Below, piece after piece: positions 45,121 to 55,613 of a stretch of 64,000 nt of DNA. The stretch comes from Streptomyces sp. NBC_00234 (GTDB lineage: Bacteria > Actinomycetota > Actinomycetes > Streptomycetales > Streptomycetaceae), in assembly GCF_036195325.1 (NCBI RefSeq), contig NZ_CP108101.1:5518001-5582000 (forward strand), read 5' to 3'. How positions within the stretch are numbered: the first letter of the stretch is position 1; each line of letters starts with the position of its first letter. The translations under genes were made by a program, and so were the position numbers. Below the pieces are notes generated by a model that searched no databases, had not been told where the DNA came from, and worked only from the letters and a program-made list of their open reading frames with translations.

Positions 45121-46245
45121 ATGCCGGACCACACGAGCGAGACAAGGCCGACCGGGCCGCGGCGCGCGGGCGCCACGGGCCGCCGCCGCAAGCTCCCCGA
45201 GCGCAGCCCCCGGCGCACGGCCCTGCGCGTCTCCGCGTGGGTCCTGGCCGCCGTGGTGGTGGCGGGCGGCGCGGGCGCCGGCTACGTCTACTTCAAGCTG
45301 GACGGCAACCTCACCAGCGTGGACATCGACGCCAAGCTGGGCGCCGACCGCCCCGACGACGTCGACAACGGTTCCCAGGACATCCTGGTGCTCGGCTCCG
45401 ACTCCCGTTCCGGCGCCAACGAGGCGTACGGCGCCGACGAGGGCGCGGCCCGCTCGGACACCGCGATGGTGGTGCACGTCGACGAGGGCCACACCTCGGC
45501 CTCCGTCGTCTCGATCCCGCGGGACACGATCATCGAGCGGCCCGCCTGCACGGGCGACGTGAGCGGTGAACCGGTGGCCGCGGACGACCGGGCCATGTTC
45601 AACACGGCGTACGAGGTCGGCGGACCGGCCTGCGCGGTGAAGACCGTCGAGTCGATGTCCGGCATCCGCATGGATCACTACGTCGAGGTCGACTTCACCG
45701 GCTTCAAGAAGCTCATAGACGAACTCGGCGGCGTCGAGATCACCACCGAGCAGGCGATCGACGACTCCAAGAGCCATCTGCATCTGGACCCCGGCACGCA
45801 CCGGCTGGACGGCGAGGAATCGCTCGGACTCGTGCGCACCCGCAAGAGCGTCGGCGACGGCAGCGATCTGGGCCGTATCCAGTTGCAGCAGGCGTTCGTG
45901 AAGGCACTGATGGAACAGACGAAGAGCGTCGGGGTCTTTTCCAGCCCGGAGAAACTCCTGGGCCTCGCCGACGCGGCCACGAAGACCGTCACCACGGACT
46001 CCGGCCTCGGCTCGGTAAAGGAACTCACGTCATTCGCGAACGGGCTCAAGGGCCTCGCCTCGAAGAACGTCCATATGGTCACGATGCCCGTGCAGTACGA
46101 CCCGGCCGACCCGAACCGGGTCATACCGATGGAGAAGTCGGCCGGGCTGGTCTGGTCCGCCCTGAAGCACGACCGGGCGATCCCCGCGTCGGCGACCGAG
46201 AAATCGGCGGGCGACAAGGGTTCGGCCGGGCAGATCGTCCAGTGA
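45121..46245 (+). CDS. LytR-CpsA-Psr (LCP) family protein
   Basis: The product has 374 residues. A basic cytoplasmic start is followed by one membrane helix (~residues 38-60) and an extracellular LCP domain (DILVLGSDSR, DTAMVVHV, VVSIPRDT, GFKKLIDELGGVEI, LVRTRKS). LCP enzymes move glycopolymers from a lipid carrier to peptidoglycan. A WecA-like lipid-carrier transferase lies 5 kb downstream, but there is no operon link. The ATG has only a weak GTGAG upstream. Confidence 0.88.
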   Translation: MPDHTSETRPTGPRRAGATGRRRKLPERSPRRTALRVSAWVLAAVVVAGGAGAGYVYFKLDGNLTSVDIDAKLGADRPDDVDNGSQDILVLGSDSRSGANEAYGADEGAARSDTAMVVHVDEGHTSASVVSIPRDTIIERPACTGDVSGEPVAADDRAMFNTAYEVGGPACAVKTVESMSGIRMDHYVEVDFTGFKKLIDELGGVEITTEQAIDDSKSHLHLDPGTHRLDGEESLGLVRTRKSVGDGSDLGRIQLQQAFVKALMEQTKSVGVFSSPEKLLGLADAATKTVTTDSGLGSVKELTSFANGLKGLASKNVHMVTMPVQYDPADPNRVIPMEKSAGLVWSALKHDRAIPASATEKSAGDKGSAGQIVQ

Positions 46246-46393
46246 CCCCGTTTCCACGGGTCCGGGAATACGTGGGGCCGGACCCCGGTTTTGGGAGATA
46301 CGGCCAGTCCTGGCAGACTGGTACGTCGGCCCCGGTTCACGGACGCGCAATCCGCGCGGACGACCCGGAGCCCTCCCGAAACTAGGAGACACC

Positions 46394-46618
46394 TTGAAGC
46401 GCGACATTCACCCCCAGTACGTCGAGACCCAGGTCAGCTGTACCTGCGGTGCGTCGTTCACCACCCGGAGCACCATCGACAACGGTGCGATCCGCGCCGA
46501 CGTCTGCTCCGAGTGCCACCCGTTCTACACGGGCAAGCAGAAGATCCTCGACACCGGTGGCCGCGTGGCCCGCTTCGAGGCCCGCTTCGGCAAGGCTGCC
46601 GGCTCCGCCGCCAAGTAG
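46394..46618 (+). CDS. rpmE: 50S ribosomal protein L31, zinc-binding form
   Basis: The product has 74 residues. Four Cys (16, 18, 38, 41) mark the zinc-binding form; streptomycetes also carry a zinc-free paralogue under Zur control. The start is TTG with AGGAGACACC upstream. A terminator with a run of six T follows. Confidence 0.95.
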   Translation: MKRDIHPQYVETQVSCTCGASFTTRSTIDNGAIRADVCSECHPFYTGKQKILDTGGRVARFEARFGKAAGSAAK

Positions 46619-46628
46619 CGAGCCACTG

Positions 46629-46679
46629 CGCCGGTCCTCGGCGCCCTCATTCCAGGGGGCGTCGGGACCGGCGTTTTTT
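46629..46679 (+). terminator. rpmE terminator
   Basis: CGCCGGTCC pairs with GGACCGGCG, with inner pairing CGCCCT/AGGGGGCG, and is followed by TTTTTT. Confidence 0.88.
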
Positions 46680-46765
46680 CCGGCCGGGCGTCCGGGGGCG
46701 CCTCCGGAACCCCAGACAGCACGCCGTCCAGCAGGCCCGTTGACGTAACTAACCAGGAGCCCCCG

Positions 46766-47842
46766 ATGTTCGAGGCGGTCGAGGAACTGATCGGTGAACA
46801 CGCCGATCTCGAGAAGAAGCTCGCCGACCCGTCGGTCCACGCGGACCAGGCCAACGCGCGCAAGCTCAACAAGCGCTACGCGGAGCTGACCCCGATCGTC
46901 TCCACGTACCTGTCCTGGAAGCGCACCGGCGACGACATCGAGACTGCTCGCGAGTTCGCCGCCGACGACCCGGACTTCGCCGCCGAGGTGAAGGACCTGG
47001 AGAAGCAGCGCGAAGCACTCACCGAGAAGCTCCGCCTCCTCCTCGTCCCGCGCGACCCCAGCGACGACAAGGACGTGCTCCTGGAGATCAAGGCGGGCGC
47101 GGGCGGCGACGAGTCCGCCCTGTTCGCCGGCGATCTGCTGCGCATGTACCTGCGCTATGCCGAGCGCGTCGGCTGGAAGACCGAGATCATCGACTCCACC
47201 GAGTCCGAGCTCGGCGGTTACAAGGACGTCCAGGTCGCCGTGAAGACCAAGGGCGGCAACGGAGCCACCGAGCCCGGCCAGGGCGTGTGGGCCCGGATGA
47301 AGTACGAGGGCGGCGTGCACCGCGTGCAGCGTGTGCCCTCCACCGAGTCCCAGGGCCGTATCCACACCTCCGCGGCCGGAGTGCTCGTCACTCCCGAGGC
47401 CGAGGAGGTCGACGTCGAGATCCACGCCAACGACCTGCGCATCGACGTCTACCGGTCCTCCGGCCCCGGCGGTCAGTCCGTCAACACGACCGACTCCGCG
47501 GTCCGCATCACGCACCTGCCGACCGGCGTCGTCGCCTCCTGCCAGAACGAGAAGAGCCAGCTCCAGAACAAGGAGCAGGCCATGCGCATCCTGCGCTCCC
47601 GGCTCCTCGCCGCGGCCCAGGAAGCGGCCGAGCAGGAAGCCTCCGACGTCCGCCGCAGCCAGGTCCGTACGGTCGACCGCTCCGAGAAGATCCGCACGTA
47701 CAACTTCCCGGAAAACCGGATCTCGGACCACCGCGTCGGCTTCAAGGCGTACAACTTGGACCAGGTGCTCGACGGTGACCTCGATGCCGTGATCCAGGCA
47801 TGCGTCGACGCCGACTCGGCCGCCAAGCTCGCCAACGCGTAA
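46766..47842 (+). CDS. prfA: peptide chain release factor 1
   Basis: The product has 358 residues. The GGQ motif for peptidyl-tRNA hydrolysis is at 235-237 (SSGPGGQSVNTTDSAV). It reads UAA and UAG. CAGGAGCC lies upstream of the ATG. The next gene, prmC, encodes the methylase of the GGQ glutamine. Confidence 0.96.
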   Translation: MFEAVEELIGEHADLEKKLADPSVHADQANARKLNKRYAELTPIVSTYLSWKRTGDDIETAREFAADDPDFAAEVKDLEKQREALTEKLRLLLVPRDPSDDKDVLLEIKAGAGGDESALFAGDLLRMYLRYAERVGWKTEIIDSTESELGGYKDVQVAVKTKGGNGATEPGQGVWARMKYEGGVHRVQRVPSTESQGRIHTSAAGVLVTPEAEEVDVEIHANDLRIDVYRSSGPGGQSVNTTDSAVRITHLPTGVVASCQNEKSQLQNKEQAMRILRSRLLAAAQEAAEQEASDVRRSQVRTVDRSEKIRTYNFPENRISDHRVGFKAYNLDQVLDGDLDAVIQACVDADSAAKLANA

Positions 47843-47883
47843 CCCCAGCCCCGCCCCGCTCGTAACCCGTACGGAGAACCGCG

Positions 47884-48729
47884 ATGAACCTGCTGCTCGC
47901 CGAGGTGGCCCAGGCCACCCAGCGGCTGGCCGACGCCGGTGTCCCTTCACCGCGATTCGACGCCGAGGAACTCGCCGCGTTCGTGCACGGGGTCAAGCGG
48001 GGCGAGCTGCACAACGTGCCGGACCGGGACTTCGACGCCCGCTACTGGGAGACCATCGCCCGCCGCGAGGCCCGCGAGCCCCTCCAGCACATCACCGGCC
48101 GGGCCTTCTTCCGCTACCTGGAGCTCCAGGTGGGCCCCGGTGTCTTCGTGCCCCGCCCGGAGACCGAGTCCGTCGTCGGCTGGGCCATAGACGCCGTCCG
48201 CGCGATGGACGTCGTCGAGCCGCTCATCGTCGATCTCTGCACGGGATCGGGCGCCATCGCCCTCGCCATGGCGCAGGAGGTGCCGCGCTCGCGCGTGCAC
48301 GGCGTGGAGCTGTCCGAGGACGCTCTCACGTGGACCAGGAAGAACGCCGAGGGGTCCAGGGTCACCGTGCACCGCGGAGACGCCGCGACGGCCCTTCCCG
48401 AGCTCGACGGCCAGGTCGACCTGGTCATCTCCAACCCCCCGTACATCCCGCTCACCGAGTGGGAGTACGTGGCGCCCGAGGCCCGTGACCACGACCCGGA
48501 GATGGCCCTCTTCTCCGGCGAGGACGGCCTCGACACCATCCGGTCCATCGAACGGACCGCACACCGTCTCCTGCGCCCCGGTGGCGTCGTCGTCATCGAG
48601 CACGCCGACACCCAGGGTGGCCAGGTGCCGTGGATCTTCACCGAGGAGCGGGGCTGGGCCGACGCGGCCGATCACCCCGACCTCAACAACCGGCCCCGTT
48701 TCGCGACCGCCCGCAAGGCCATGCCGTGA
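47884..48729 (+). CDS. prmC: release factor glutamine methyltransferase
   Basis: The product has 281 residues. SAM-binding loop VDLCTGSGAIALA; substrate glutamine motif ISNPPYIPL. It methylates the GGQ glutamine of RF1 and RF2. GGAGA precedes the ATG. A 22-codon frame begins in its stop codon. Confidence 0.95.
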   Translation: MNLLLAEVAQATQRLADAGVPSPRFDAEELAAFVHGVKRGELHNVPDRDFDARYWETIARREAREPLQHITGRAFFRYLELQVGPGVFVPRPETESVVGWAIDAVRAMDVVEPLIVDLCTGSGAIALAMAQEVPRSRVHGVELSEDALTWTRKNAEGSRVTVHRGDAATALPELDGQVDLVISNPPYIPLTEWEYVAPEARDHDPEMALFSGEDGLDTIRSIERTAHRLLRPGGVVVIEHADTQGGQVPWIFTEERGWADAADHPDLNNRPRFATARKAMP

Positions 48730-48794
48730 CCGGCGATCCGGACCAGCACGACCCGTACCCGCCATACCCGTACATGCTTGAGGAGGCCGGCTGA
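48726..48794 (+). CDS. possible 22-residue peptide bridging prmC and sua5
   Basis: A GTG overlaps the prmC stop (GTGA); the frame runs 22 codons and its TGA overlaps the next ATG (TGATG). The peptide is Tyr/Pro-rich (HDPYPPYPYMLEEAG). It has no upstream ribosome site of its own, but its last codons contain the GAGGAGG that serves the next gene. It may only couple translation; a real peptide is unproven. Confidence 0.3.
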   Translation: MTGDPDQHDPYPPYPYMLEEAG

Positions 48795-49441
48795 TGGCAC
48801 GGCGATACGACTGCAACGACGCGACCGACCGTACGACGGGCCTGCGTGAGGCCGCGTCCGCCGTCCGCCGCGGAGAACTGGTCGTGCTGCCCACCGACAC
48901 CGTGTACGGGATCGGCGCGGACGCCTTCAGCTCCGAGGGCGTCAGCGATCTGCTCGACGCCAAGGGCCGGGGCCGCAACATGCCCACGCCCGTCCTGATC
49001 GGCTCCCCGAACACCCTGCACGGCCTGGTCACCGACTTCTCCGAGCAGGCGTGGGAGCTCGTCGACGCGTTCTGGCCCGGCGCGCTCACGCTCGTCGCCA
49101 AGCACCAGCCCTCGCTCCAGTGGGACCTCGGTGACACCCGCGGCACCGTCGCCATCCGCATGCCCCTGCATCCGGTGGCCATCGAGCTGCTCACCGAGGT
49201 CGGCCCGATGGCCGTCTCCAGTGCCAACCTCACCGGACACCCCTCGCCGGAGGACTGCGACGCCGCCCAGGAGATGCTCGGCGACTCCGTCTCCGTCTAC
49301 CTCGACGGCGGTCCGACGCCCGGCATCGTGCCGTCCTCCATCGTCGACGTCACCGGCAAGATCCCGGTCCTGCTGCGCGCCGGCGCGCTCTCCGTAGAAG
49401 AGCTGCGCAAGGTGGTACCCGACCTCGAGGTGGCCAATTGA
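48794..49441 (+). CDS. L-threonylcarbamoyladenylate synthase (Sua5/YrdC/TsaC)
   Basis: The product has 215 residues with the YrdC/Sua5 fold: VVLPTDTVYGIGADAF, KGRGRNMPTPVLIGS, SSANLTGHPSP. It makes threonylcarbamoyl-AMP from threonine, bicarbonate and ATP for the t6A tRNA modification. GAGGAGG lies 7 bases upstream. The last 4 bases overlap the following TTG start. Confidence 0.92.
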   Translation: MARRYDCNDATDRTTGLREAASAVRRGELVVLPTDTVYGIGADAFSSEGVSDLLDAKGRGRNMPTPVLIGSPNTLHGLVTDFSEQAWELVDAFWPGALTLVAKHQPSLQWDLGDTRGTVAIRMPLHPVAIELLTEVGPMAVSSANLTGHPSPEDCDAAQEMLGDSVSVYLDGGPTPGIVPSSIVDVTGKIPVLLRAGALSVEELRKVVPDLEVAN

Positions 49442-50079
49442 CCGCCCCTGAGGGGCGTGGCATAGCGGGGCAGACCGATACTTTCCGCATCCTCCACGTC
49501 AGCACCGGCAACGTCTGCCGCTCGCCCATCACCGAGCGGCTGACCCGGCATGCCCTGGTGGACCGCCTCGGCGATCCGCTCAGCGGCGGCCTGATCGTGG
49601 AGAGCGCGGGCACCTGGGGGCACGAAGGCGCCCCCATGGAGGCCAACGCCGAGATCGTCCTCGCCGACTTCGGCGCGGACGCCACCGGCTTCGTCGGACG
49701 CGAGCTGCTCGACGAGCACGTGATCCGCGCCGACCTCGTCCTCACCGCCACCCGCGACCACCGGGCCCAGGTGATCTCCATGGGGCACTCGGCCGGCCTG
49801 CGGACCTTCACGCTCAAGGAGTTCACCCGGCTGGTCCGGGCCATAGACCCCGCCACCCTGCCCGACGCACGCGACGAGGGCGTCGTCGAGCGTGCCCGTG
49901 CGCTGGTGCGTGCGGCGGCGGCGCTGCGCGGCTGGCTGCTGGCCCCCACCGCCGAGGCGGACGAGGTCTACGACCCGTACGGCGCCCCGATCACGTTCTT
50001 CCGCTCCATCGGGGACGAGATCAACCAGGCCCTCGACCCCGTGGTCACCGCGCTGACGGGCGTACAGACCCCGCACTGA
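49438..50079 (+). CDS. low-molecular-weight protein tyrosine phosphatase-like protein, nucleophile Cys replaced by Ser
   Basis: The product has 213 residues in the LMW-PTP family. The P-loop of active enzymes is C-X-G-N-X-C-R-S; here it reads S22-TGNV-C27-R28-S, so the nucleophile is Ser while the phosphate-binding Arg is kept. The late DP motif (VYDPYG) with the general-acid Asp is present. A Cys-to-Ser change usually abolishes PTP catalysis but keeps phosphotyrosine binding. It may act as a binding protein or use other chemistry. The TTG start overlaps the sua5 stop (TTGA). Length is ~50 residues above the usual 150-160. Confidence 0.8.
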   Translation: MTAPEGRGIAGQTDTFRILHVSTGNVCRSPITERLTRHALVDRLGDPLSGGLIVESAGTWGHEGAPMEANAEIVLADFGADATGFVGRELLDEHVIRADLVLTATRDHRAQVISMGHSAGLRTFTLKEFTRLVRAIDPATLPDARDEGVVERARALVRAAAALRGWLLAPTAEADEVYDPYGAPITFFRSIGDEINQALDPVVTALTGVQTPH

Positions 50080-50236
50080 CGCCGCCGGGCGGAGTCCTGG
50101 GCCGGCGGTACCGATCCGTACGGCGCAGCGGCCGTGCGCCGACCGGCGTACGAGGCCGTCCGGCAGCGCGCAGGGGTCCACGCCCGGGCCTACATTGGTC
50201 TGAGAGCCCACCCCTCCCCAGGCCCGGAGCCGTCAG

Positions 50237-51517
<1,281 letters not shown>

Positions 51518-51613
51518 GCGAAGCATGTGCAACCATCACCCGTACCTTGGAGTCCTCATTCTTGAGGTTAGGGTGTGGGGCTGAGATGGCCGGCGATTTC
51601 TGTGGGGCAGCCC

Positions 51614-52966
51614 GTGCGTGATTACCTGCTGACGCTCTGTGTCACGGCCGCAGTTACTTATCTGCTGACCGGACCGGTGCGAAAGTTCGCCATCGCGATC
51701 GGGGCCATGCCCGCGATCCGTGCGCGTGACGTACACCGAGAACCGACACCGCGGCTCGGTGGCATCGCCATGTTCGGCGGACTGTGTGCGGGACTGATCG
51801 TCGCTGCCCACCTGGACAACCTCACGGGCGTCTTCGAACTCTCCAACGAGCCGCGGGCCCTGCTCTCCGGCGCTGCGCTGATCTGGCTGATCGGCGTCCT
51901 GGACGACAAGTTCGAACTCGACGCCCTGATCAAGCTCGGCGGGCAGATGATCGCCGCCGCGGTCATGGTCATCCAGGGCCTCACGGTCCTGTGGCTGCCG
52001 ATCCCCGGCGTGGGCACGGTCGCCCTCACCCAGTGGCAGGGCACGCTCCTCACGGTGGCGCTGGTCGTCATCACGATCAACGCGGTCAACTTCGTGGACG
52101 GCCTCGACGGCCTGGCGGCCGGCATGGTCTGCATCGCCTCGGCGGCGTTCTTCCTCTACACGTACCGGCTCTGGTACGGGTACGGGATCGAGGCAGCCGC
52201 CCCCGCGACCCTCTTCGCGGCGATCCTGATGGGCATGTGCCTCGGATTCCTGCCGCACAACATGCATCCCGCGCGGATCTTCATGGGCGACTCCGGATCG
52301 ATGCTGATCGGCCTGGTCCTCGCGGCGGGCGCGATCTCCGTCACCGGTCAGGTGGACCCCGACGCGATGAAGCTGTTCGAGGGCAGTGAGCGGCAGGCGA
52401 CCCACGCGATGCTGCCGGTCTTCATCCCGCTGCTCCTGCCGCTGACGATCATCGCGATCCCGGCCGCCGACCTGGTGCTGGCGATCGTGCGGCGCACCTG
52501 GAACGGCCAGTCGCCGTTCGCGGCCGACCGCGGGCACCTGCACCACCGGCTGCTGGAGATCGGCCACTCGCACAGCAGGGCCGTCATGATCATGTACTTC
52601 TGGTCCGCGCTGATCGCCTTCGGTGCGGTCGGGTACTCGGTCCACTCCGCGTCGATGTGGATCGTGCTCGCGATCATGGGCGCGAGTGCGGTGGGTCTGA
52701 TCCTGCTGCTGATGCCGCGCTTCACCCCCCGCACGCCGGACTGGGCCGACTCCTTCGTACCGCCCCGTTACCGGCGCCGCCGGCACACCGCCGGCCAGGA
52801 GCGGGTGGTGGCGTACGGGCAACAGGGCCCGGACGACCCGCAGATGGCGCCGGAGGCCCCTGAGCGGACCCCTGTGGCGGTCGGGGTCTCGGGTGTCAAC
52901 GGGGCGACGGCGATCGGCTCCCGCGCACGCCTGCACGACCGGCGCCGGGCCGATTCATCGCGTTGA
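51614..52966 (+). CDS. undecaprenyl-phosphate sugar-1-phosphate transferase, MraY/WecA family
   Basis: The product has 450 residues with ~11 hydrophobic helices. Catalytic and Mg-binding motifs are visible: LDDKFELD, NAVNFVDGLDGLAAG, FMGDSGSMLIG and the HLHHRLLE motif near the cytoplasmic loop. It starts a lipid-linked glycopolymer by transferring a sugar phosphate, usually GlcNAc-1-P, to undecaprenyl phosphate. A ~90-residue charged tail after the last helix is extra. The GTG at 51614 is chosen because it starts right before the first helix; GTG 51575 is possible. Just upstream of the ATP synthase operon, as in many actinomycetes. Confidence 0.9.
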   Translation: MRDYLLTLCVTAAVTYLLTGPVRKFAIAIGAMPAIRARDVHREPTPRLGGIAMFGGLCAGLIVAAHLDNLTGVFELSNEPRALLSGAALIWLIGVLDDKFELDALIKLGGQMIAAAVMVIQGLTVLWLPIPGVGTVALTQWQGTLLTVALVVITINAVNFVDGLDGLAAGMVCIASAAFFLYTYRLWYGYGIEAAAPATLFAAILMGMCLGFLPHNMHPARIFMGDSGSMLIGLVLAAGAISVTGQVDPDAMKLFEGSERQATHAMLPVFIPLLLPLTIIAIPAADLVLAIVRRTWNGQSPFAADRGHLHHRLLEIGHSHSRAVMIMYFWSALIAFGAVGYSVHSASMWIVLAIMGASAVGLILLLMPRFTPRTPDWADSFVPPRYRRRRHTAGQERVVAYGQQGPDDPQMAPEAPERTPVAVGVSGVNGATAIGSRARLHDRRRADSSR

Positions 52967-53042
52967 CGTTTCGGGCATCAACGCCCATTACCAGACAATG
53001 CGTTGGAGTGTCTCGCGCAAACGCGCAGGCTCACTCTCATGT

Positions 53043-53056
53043 GTGACAGTTGGCAC
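53043..53056. promoter_or_regulatory. candidate Crp-binding site upstream of the atp operon
   Basis: GTGACAGTTGGCAC matches GTG-N6-GNCAC, the motif reported for streptomycete Crp. It lies 173 bases before atpI in the 262-base gap that must hold the main atp promoter. Confidence 0.45.
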
Positions 53057-53228
53057 ACTTTTCAGGTAAAGACCTCATCAAATAGTTTGTGATACCGTTC
53101 ACGAGACCCGGTGATAGAGCCGAAGGACCTTGGTAAGAGGGTCCTTTGGCCGAGCTTCGACTCAACCGGGCCTACGCTCGTCCATGACGACACCATTGCC
53201 CATCCCCCTGCAAAGCGGAGTTGCCGCC

Positions 53229-53666
53229 ATGCCGTCCAACGACGTCCGGACTCTCCTCCAGGCCGCCGTGCCCACCGCTGCCGCCGGCGCTCTCGCCGCT
53301 GCGATCAGCGGTGCGGTCGCCGGTGGCAAGGGAGCCCTGGGAGCGGTCGTTGCGACGCTGGTGGTGATCCTCTTCATGGGGATCGGGCTGGTCGTTCTGC
53401 AGCGGACCGCCAGGTCCCTTCCGCACCTGTTCCAGGCCATGGGGCTGATGCTGTATACGGCACAGCTCCTGCTGCTGTTCATCTTCGTCGCCGCTTTCAA
53501 GGACACCGAGGTGTTCAACCCGAAGGCGTTCGCGATCACGCTGGTCGCGACGACTCTCGTGTGGATCGGCGCACAGGCGCGTGCGCACATGAAGGCCAAG
53601 ATCCTTTACGTCGAACCCGACTCCGACAAGGGTGACAAGCCCAAGAACACGGGGTCGTCGACGTGA
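53229..53666 (+). CDS. atpI: ATP synthase protein I (AtpI-like)
   Basis: The product has 145 residues with about four hydrophobic helices. It matches the position and size of AtpI, which helps assemble the c-ring or supply Mg2+. The ATG (MPSNDVRT) has GGAG 8 bases upstream; an ATG at 53184 is less likely. Confidence 0.78.
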   Translation: MPSNDVRTLLQAAVPTAAAGALAAAISGAVAGGKGALGAVVATLVVILFMGIGLVVLQRTARSLPHLFQAMGLMLYTAQLLLLFIFVAAFKDTEVFNPKAFAITLVATTLVWIGAQARAHMKAKILYVEPDSDKGDKPKNTGSST

Positions 53667-53891
53667 AGGGTAGGGGCGGAATAAGTACAGGTTCGGGACC
53701 CTGCTATCGTCCGGTTCCAACTGCGGCACTGCGGGCGCGGGCATGTGAGCTGACGCCTGCTCGATCGCGAGGCTCAATGCCTGACTGCCGCTCACACATC
53801 CGTAACACCAGTCCAGTGCCGAACCGCGGCTGCGCGCCGCGCCGACACAACGAGGTTGCCGTACCTATGCGCCACGCTGAAGGAGCCCGCG

Positions 53892-54713
53892 GTGAGTGCT
53901 GACCCGACACAGGTGCTCGCCTTCGAGACCGATTGCCACATCTTCGACGGTTGTGGTTTCCCGGCACCCGGCCTGCACTCGTTCCTGTTCGAGCCCATTT
54001 GGGGTGACCCGGACAGCAACCTGTACTTCAACAAGCCGATGCTGCTGGCCCTGCTCGGCTCGATCATCGTCGTCGGTTTCTTCTGGGCTGCTTTCCGTAA
54101 GCCCAAGATGGTCCCCGGCAAGCTGCAGTCGATCGCGGAGATGGGTTACGACTTCATCCGCCGCGGCATCGTCTACGAGACGATCGGCAAGCGCGAGGGC
54201 GAGAAGTACGTCCCCCTCGTCGTCTCGCTGTTCTTCTTCGTCTGGATGATGAACCTCTGGTCGATCATTCCGGTCGCCCAGTTCCCGGTGACGTCGATCA
54301 TCGCGTACCCGATCGTGCTTGCCGTGATCGTCTACGTGCTGTGGGTCAGCCTGACCTTCAAGCGGCACGGATTCATCGGTGGGTTCAAGAACATCACCGG
54401 CTACGACAAGTCGCTCGGTCCGGTGCTCCCGCTGGCCATGCTGATCGAGTTCTTCTCGAACCTCTTCGTCCGGCCGTTCACGCACGCGGTCCGACTCTTC
54501 GCGAACATGTTCGCCGGGCACACCCTGCTGCTGCTGTTCACGATCGCCAGCTGGTACCTGCTCAACGGCATCGGCATCGCGTACGCAGGCGTCTCGTTCG
54601 TCATGGTCATCGTCATGACCGCGTTCGAGCTCTTCGTCCAGGCGCTGCAGGCGTACGTCTTCGTACTCCTGACCTGCACCTTCATCCAGGGCGCACTCGC
54701 CAAGCACCACTGA
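53892..54713 (+). CDS. atpB: F0F1 ATP synthase subunit a
   Basis: The product has 273 residues and several long helices. The essential Arg lies in RPFTHAVRLFANMFAGH, facing the c-ring carboxylate. It forms the proton half-channels. The GTG start has AAGGAG upstream. Downstream of atpI by 225 bases. Confidence 0.95.
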   Translation: MSADPTQVLAFETDCHIFDGCGFPAPGLHSFLFEPIWGDPDSNLYFNKPMLLALLGSIIVVGFFWAAFRKPKMVPGKLQSIAEMGYDFIRRGIVYETIGKREGEKYVPLVVSLFFFVWMMNLWSIIPVAQFPVTSIIAYPIVLAVIVYVLWVSLTFKRHGFIGGFKNITGYDKSLGPVLPLAMLIEFFSNLFVRPFTHAVRLFANMFAGHTLLLLFTIASWYLLNGIGIAYAGVSFVMVIVMTAFELFVQALQAYVFVLLTCTFIQGALAKHH

Positions 54714-54784
54714 GTACCGCGCACCGACCCTTATTCGTCCGGTGGCCAACCCCCATCGGTCCTTGAAAGAGAAGGAAGACTGGC

Positions 54785-55024
54785 ATGTCCCAGACCCTCG
54801 CCGCTGTCACTGGCGACCTGAAGGCTCTCGGCTCCATCGGTTACGGCCTCGCCGCCATCGGTCCCGGCGTCGGCGTCGGCATCATCTTCGGTAACGGCAC
54901 CCAGGCCCTCGCCCGCCAGCCCGAGGCCGCCGGCCTCATCCGCGCCAACCAGATCCTCGGCTTCGCCTTCTGTGAGGCGCTCGCCCTCATCGGTCTGGTT
55001 ATGCCGTTCGTCTACGGTTCCTGA
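54785..55024 (+). CDS. atpE: F0F1 ATP synthase subunit c
   Basis: The product has 79 residues in two helices. The loop RQPEAAG and the proton-binding Glu in FCEALALIGLV are intact; glycine-rich helix GPGVGVGIIFG. AGAAGGAAGAC lies before the ATG. Confidence 0.96.
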   Translation: MSQTLAAVTGDLKALGSIGYGLAAIGPGVGVGIIFGNGTQALARQPEAAGLIRANQILGFAFCEALALIGLVMPFVYGS

Positions 55025-55067
55025 TCTTCAGGTCCGACGAACAGCATCCGAGACGAAAGGCACTGAT

Positions 55068-55613
55068 GTGAGCCAGCTGCTTACGGTCGCGGCTGAGGAG
55101 ATGGAAAATCCCCTCATCCCGCCGATTCCAGAGCTCGTCATCGGCCTCATCGCCTTCGTCATCGTCTTCGGTTTCCTCGCCTGGAAGCTCCTCCCGAACA
55201 TCAACAAGGTTCTGGACGAGCGTCGCGAGGCCATCGAAGGCGGTATCGAAAAGGCCGATGCGGCCCAGACCGAGGCCCAGAGCGTTCTTGAGCAGTACAA
55301 GGCTCAGCTCGCCGAGGCCCGCCACGAAGCCGCTCGCATGCGCCAGGAGGCGCAGGAGCAGGGTGTCGTCATCATCCAGGAGATGAGGGCGGAAGGTCAG
55401 CGGCAGCGCGAAGAGATCATCGCTGCCGGCCACGCCCAGATCGAGGCCGACCGCAAGGCTGCGGCGTCCGCGCTGCGTCAGGACGTGGGCACCCTCGCCA
55501 CCGCCCTGGCCGGCAAGCTCGTCGGCGAGTCCCTCGAGGACCACGCCCGGCAGAGCGGCACCGTCGACCGTTTCCTCGATGAACTCGAGGCGAAGGCCGA
55601 GGCCGTCCGATGA
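55068..55613 (+). CDS. atpF: F0F1 ATP synthase subunit b
   Basis: The product has 181 residues: one membrane helix (~20-42) and a long charged coiled coil, the peripheral stalk. The GTG overlaps an out-of-frame ATG (ATGTG). Its stop overlaps the atpH start (ATGA). Confidence 0.94.
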   Translation: MSQLLTVAAEEMENPLIPPIPELVIGLIAFVIVFGFLAWKLLPNINKVLDERREAIEGGIEKADAAQTEAQSVLEQYKAQLAEARHEAARMRQEAQEQGVVIIQEMRAEGQRQREEIIAAGHAQIEADRKAAASALRQDVGTLATALAGKLVGESLEDHARQSGTVDRFLDELEAKAEAVR

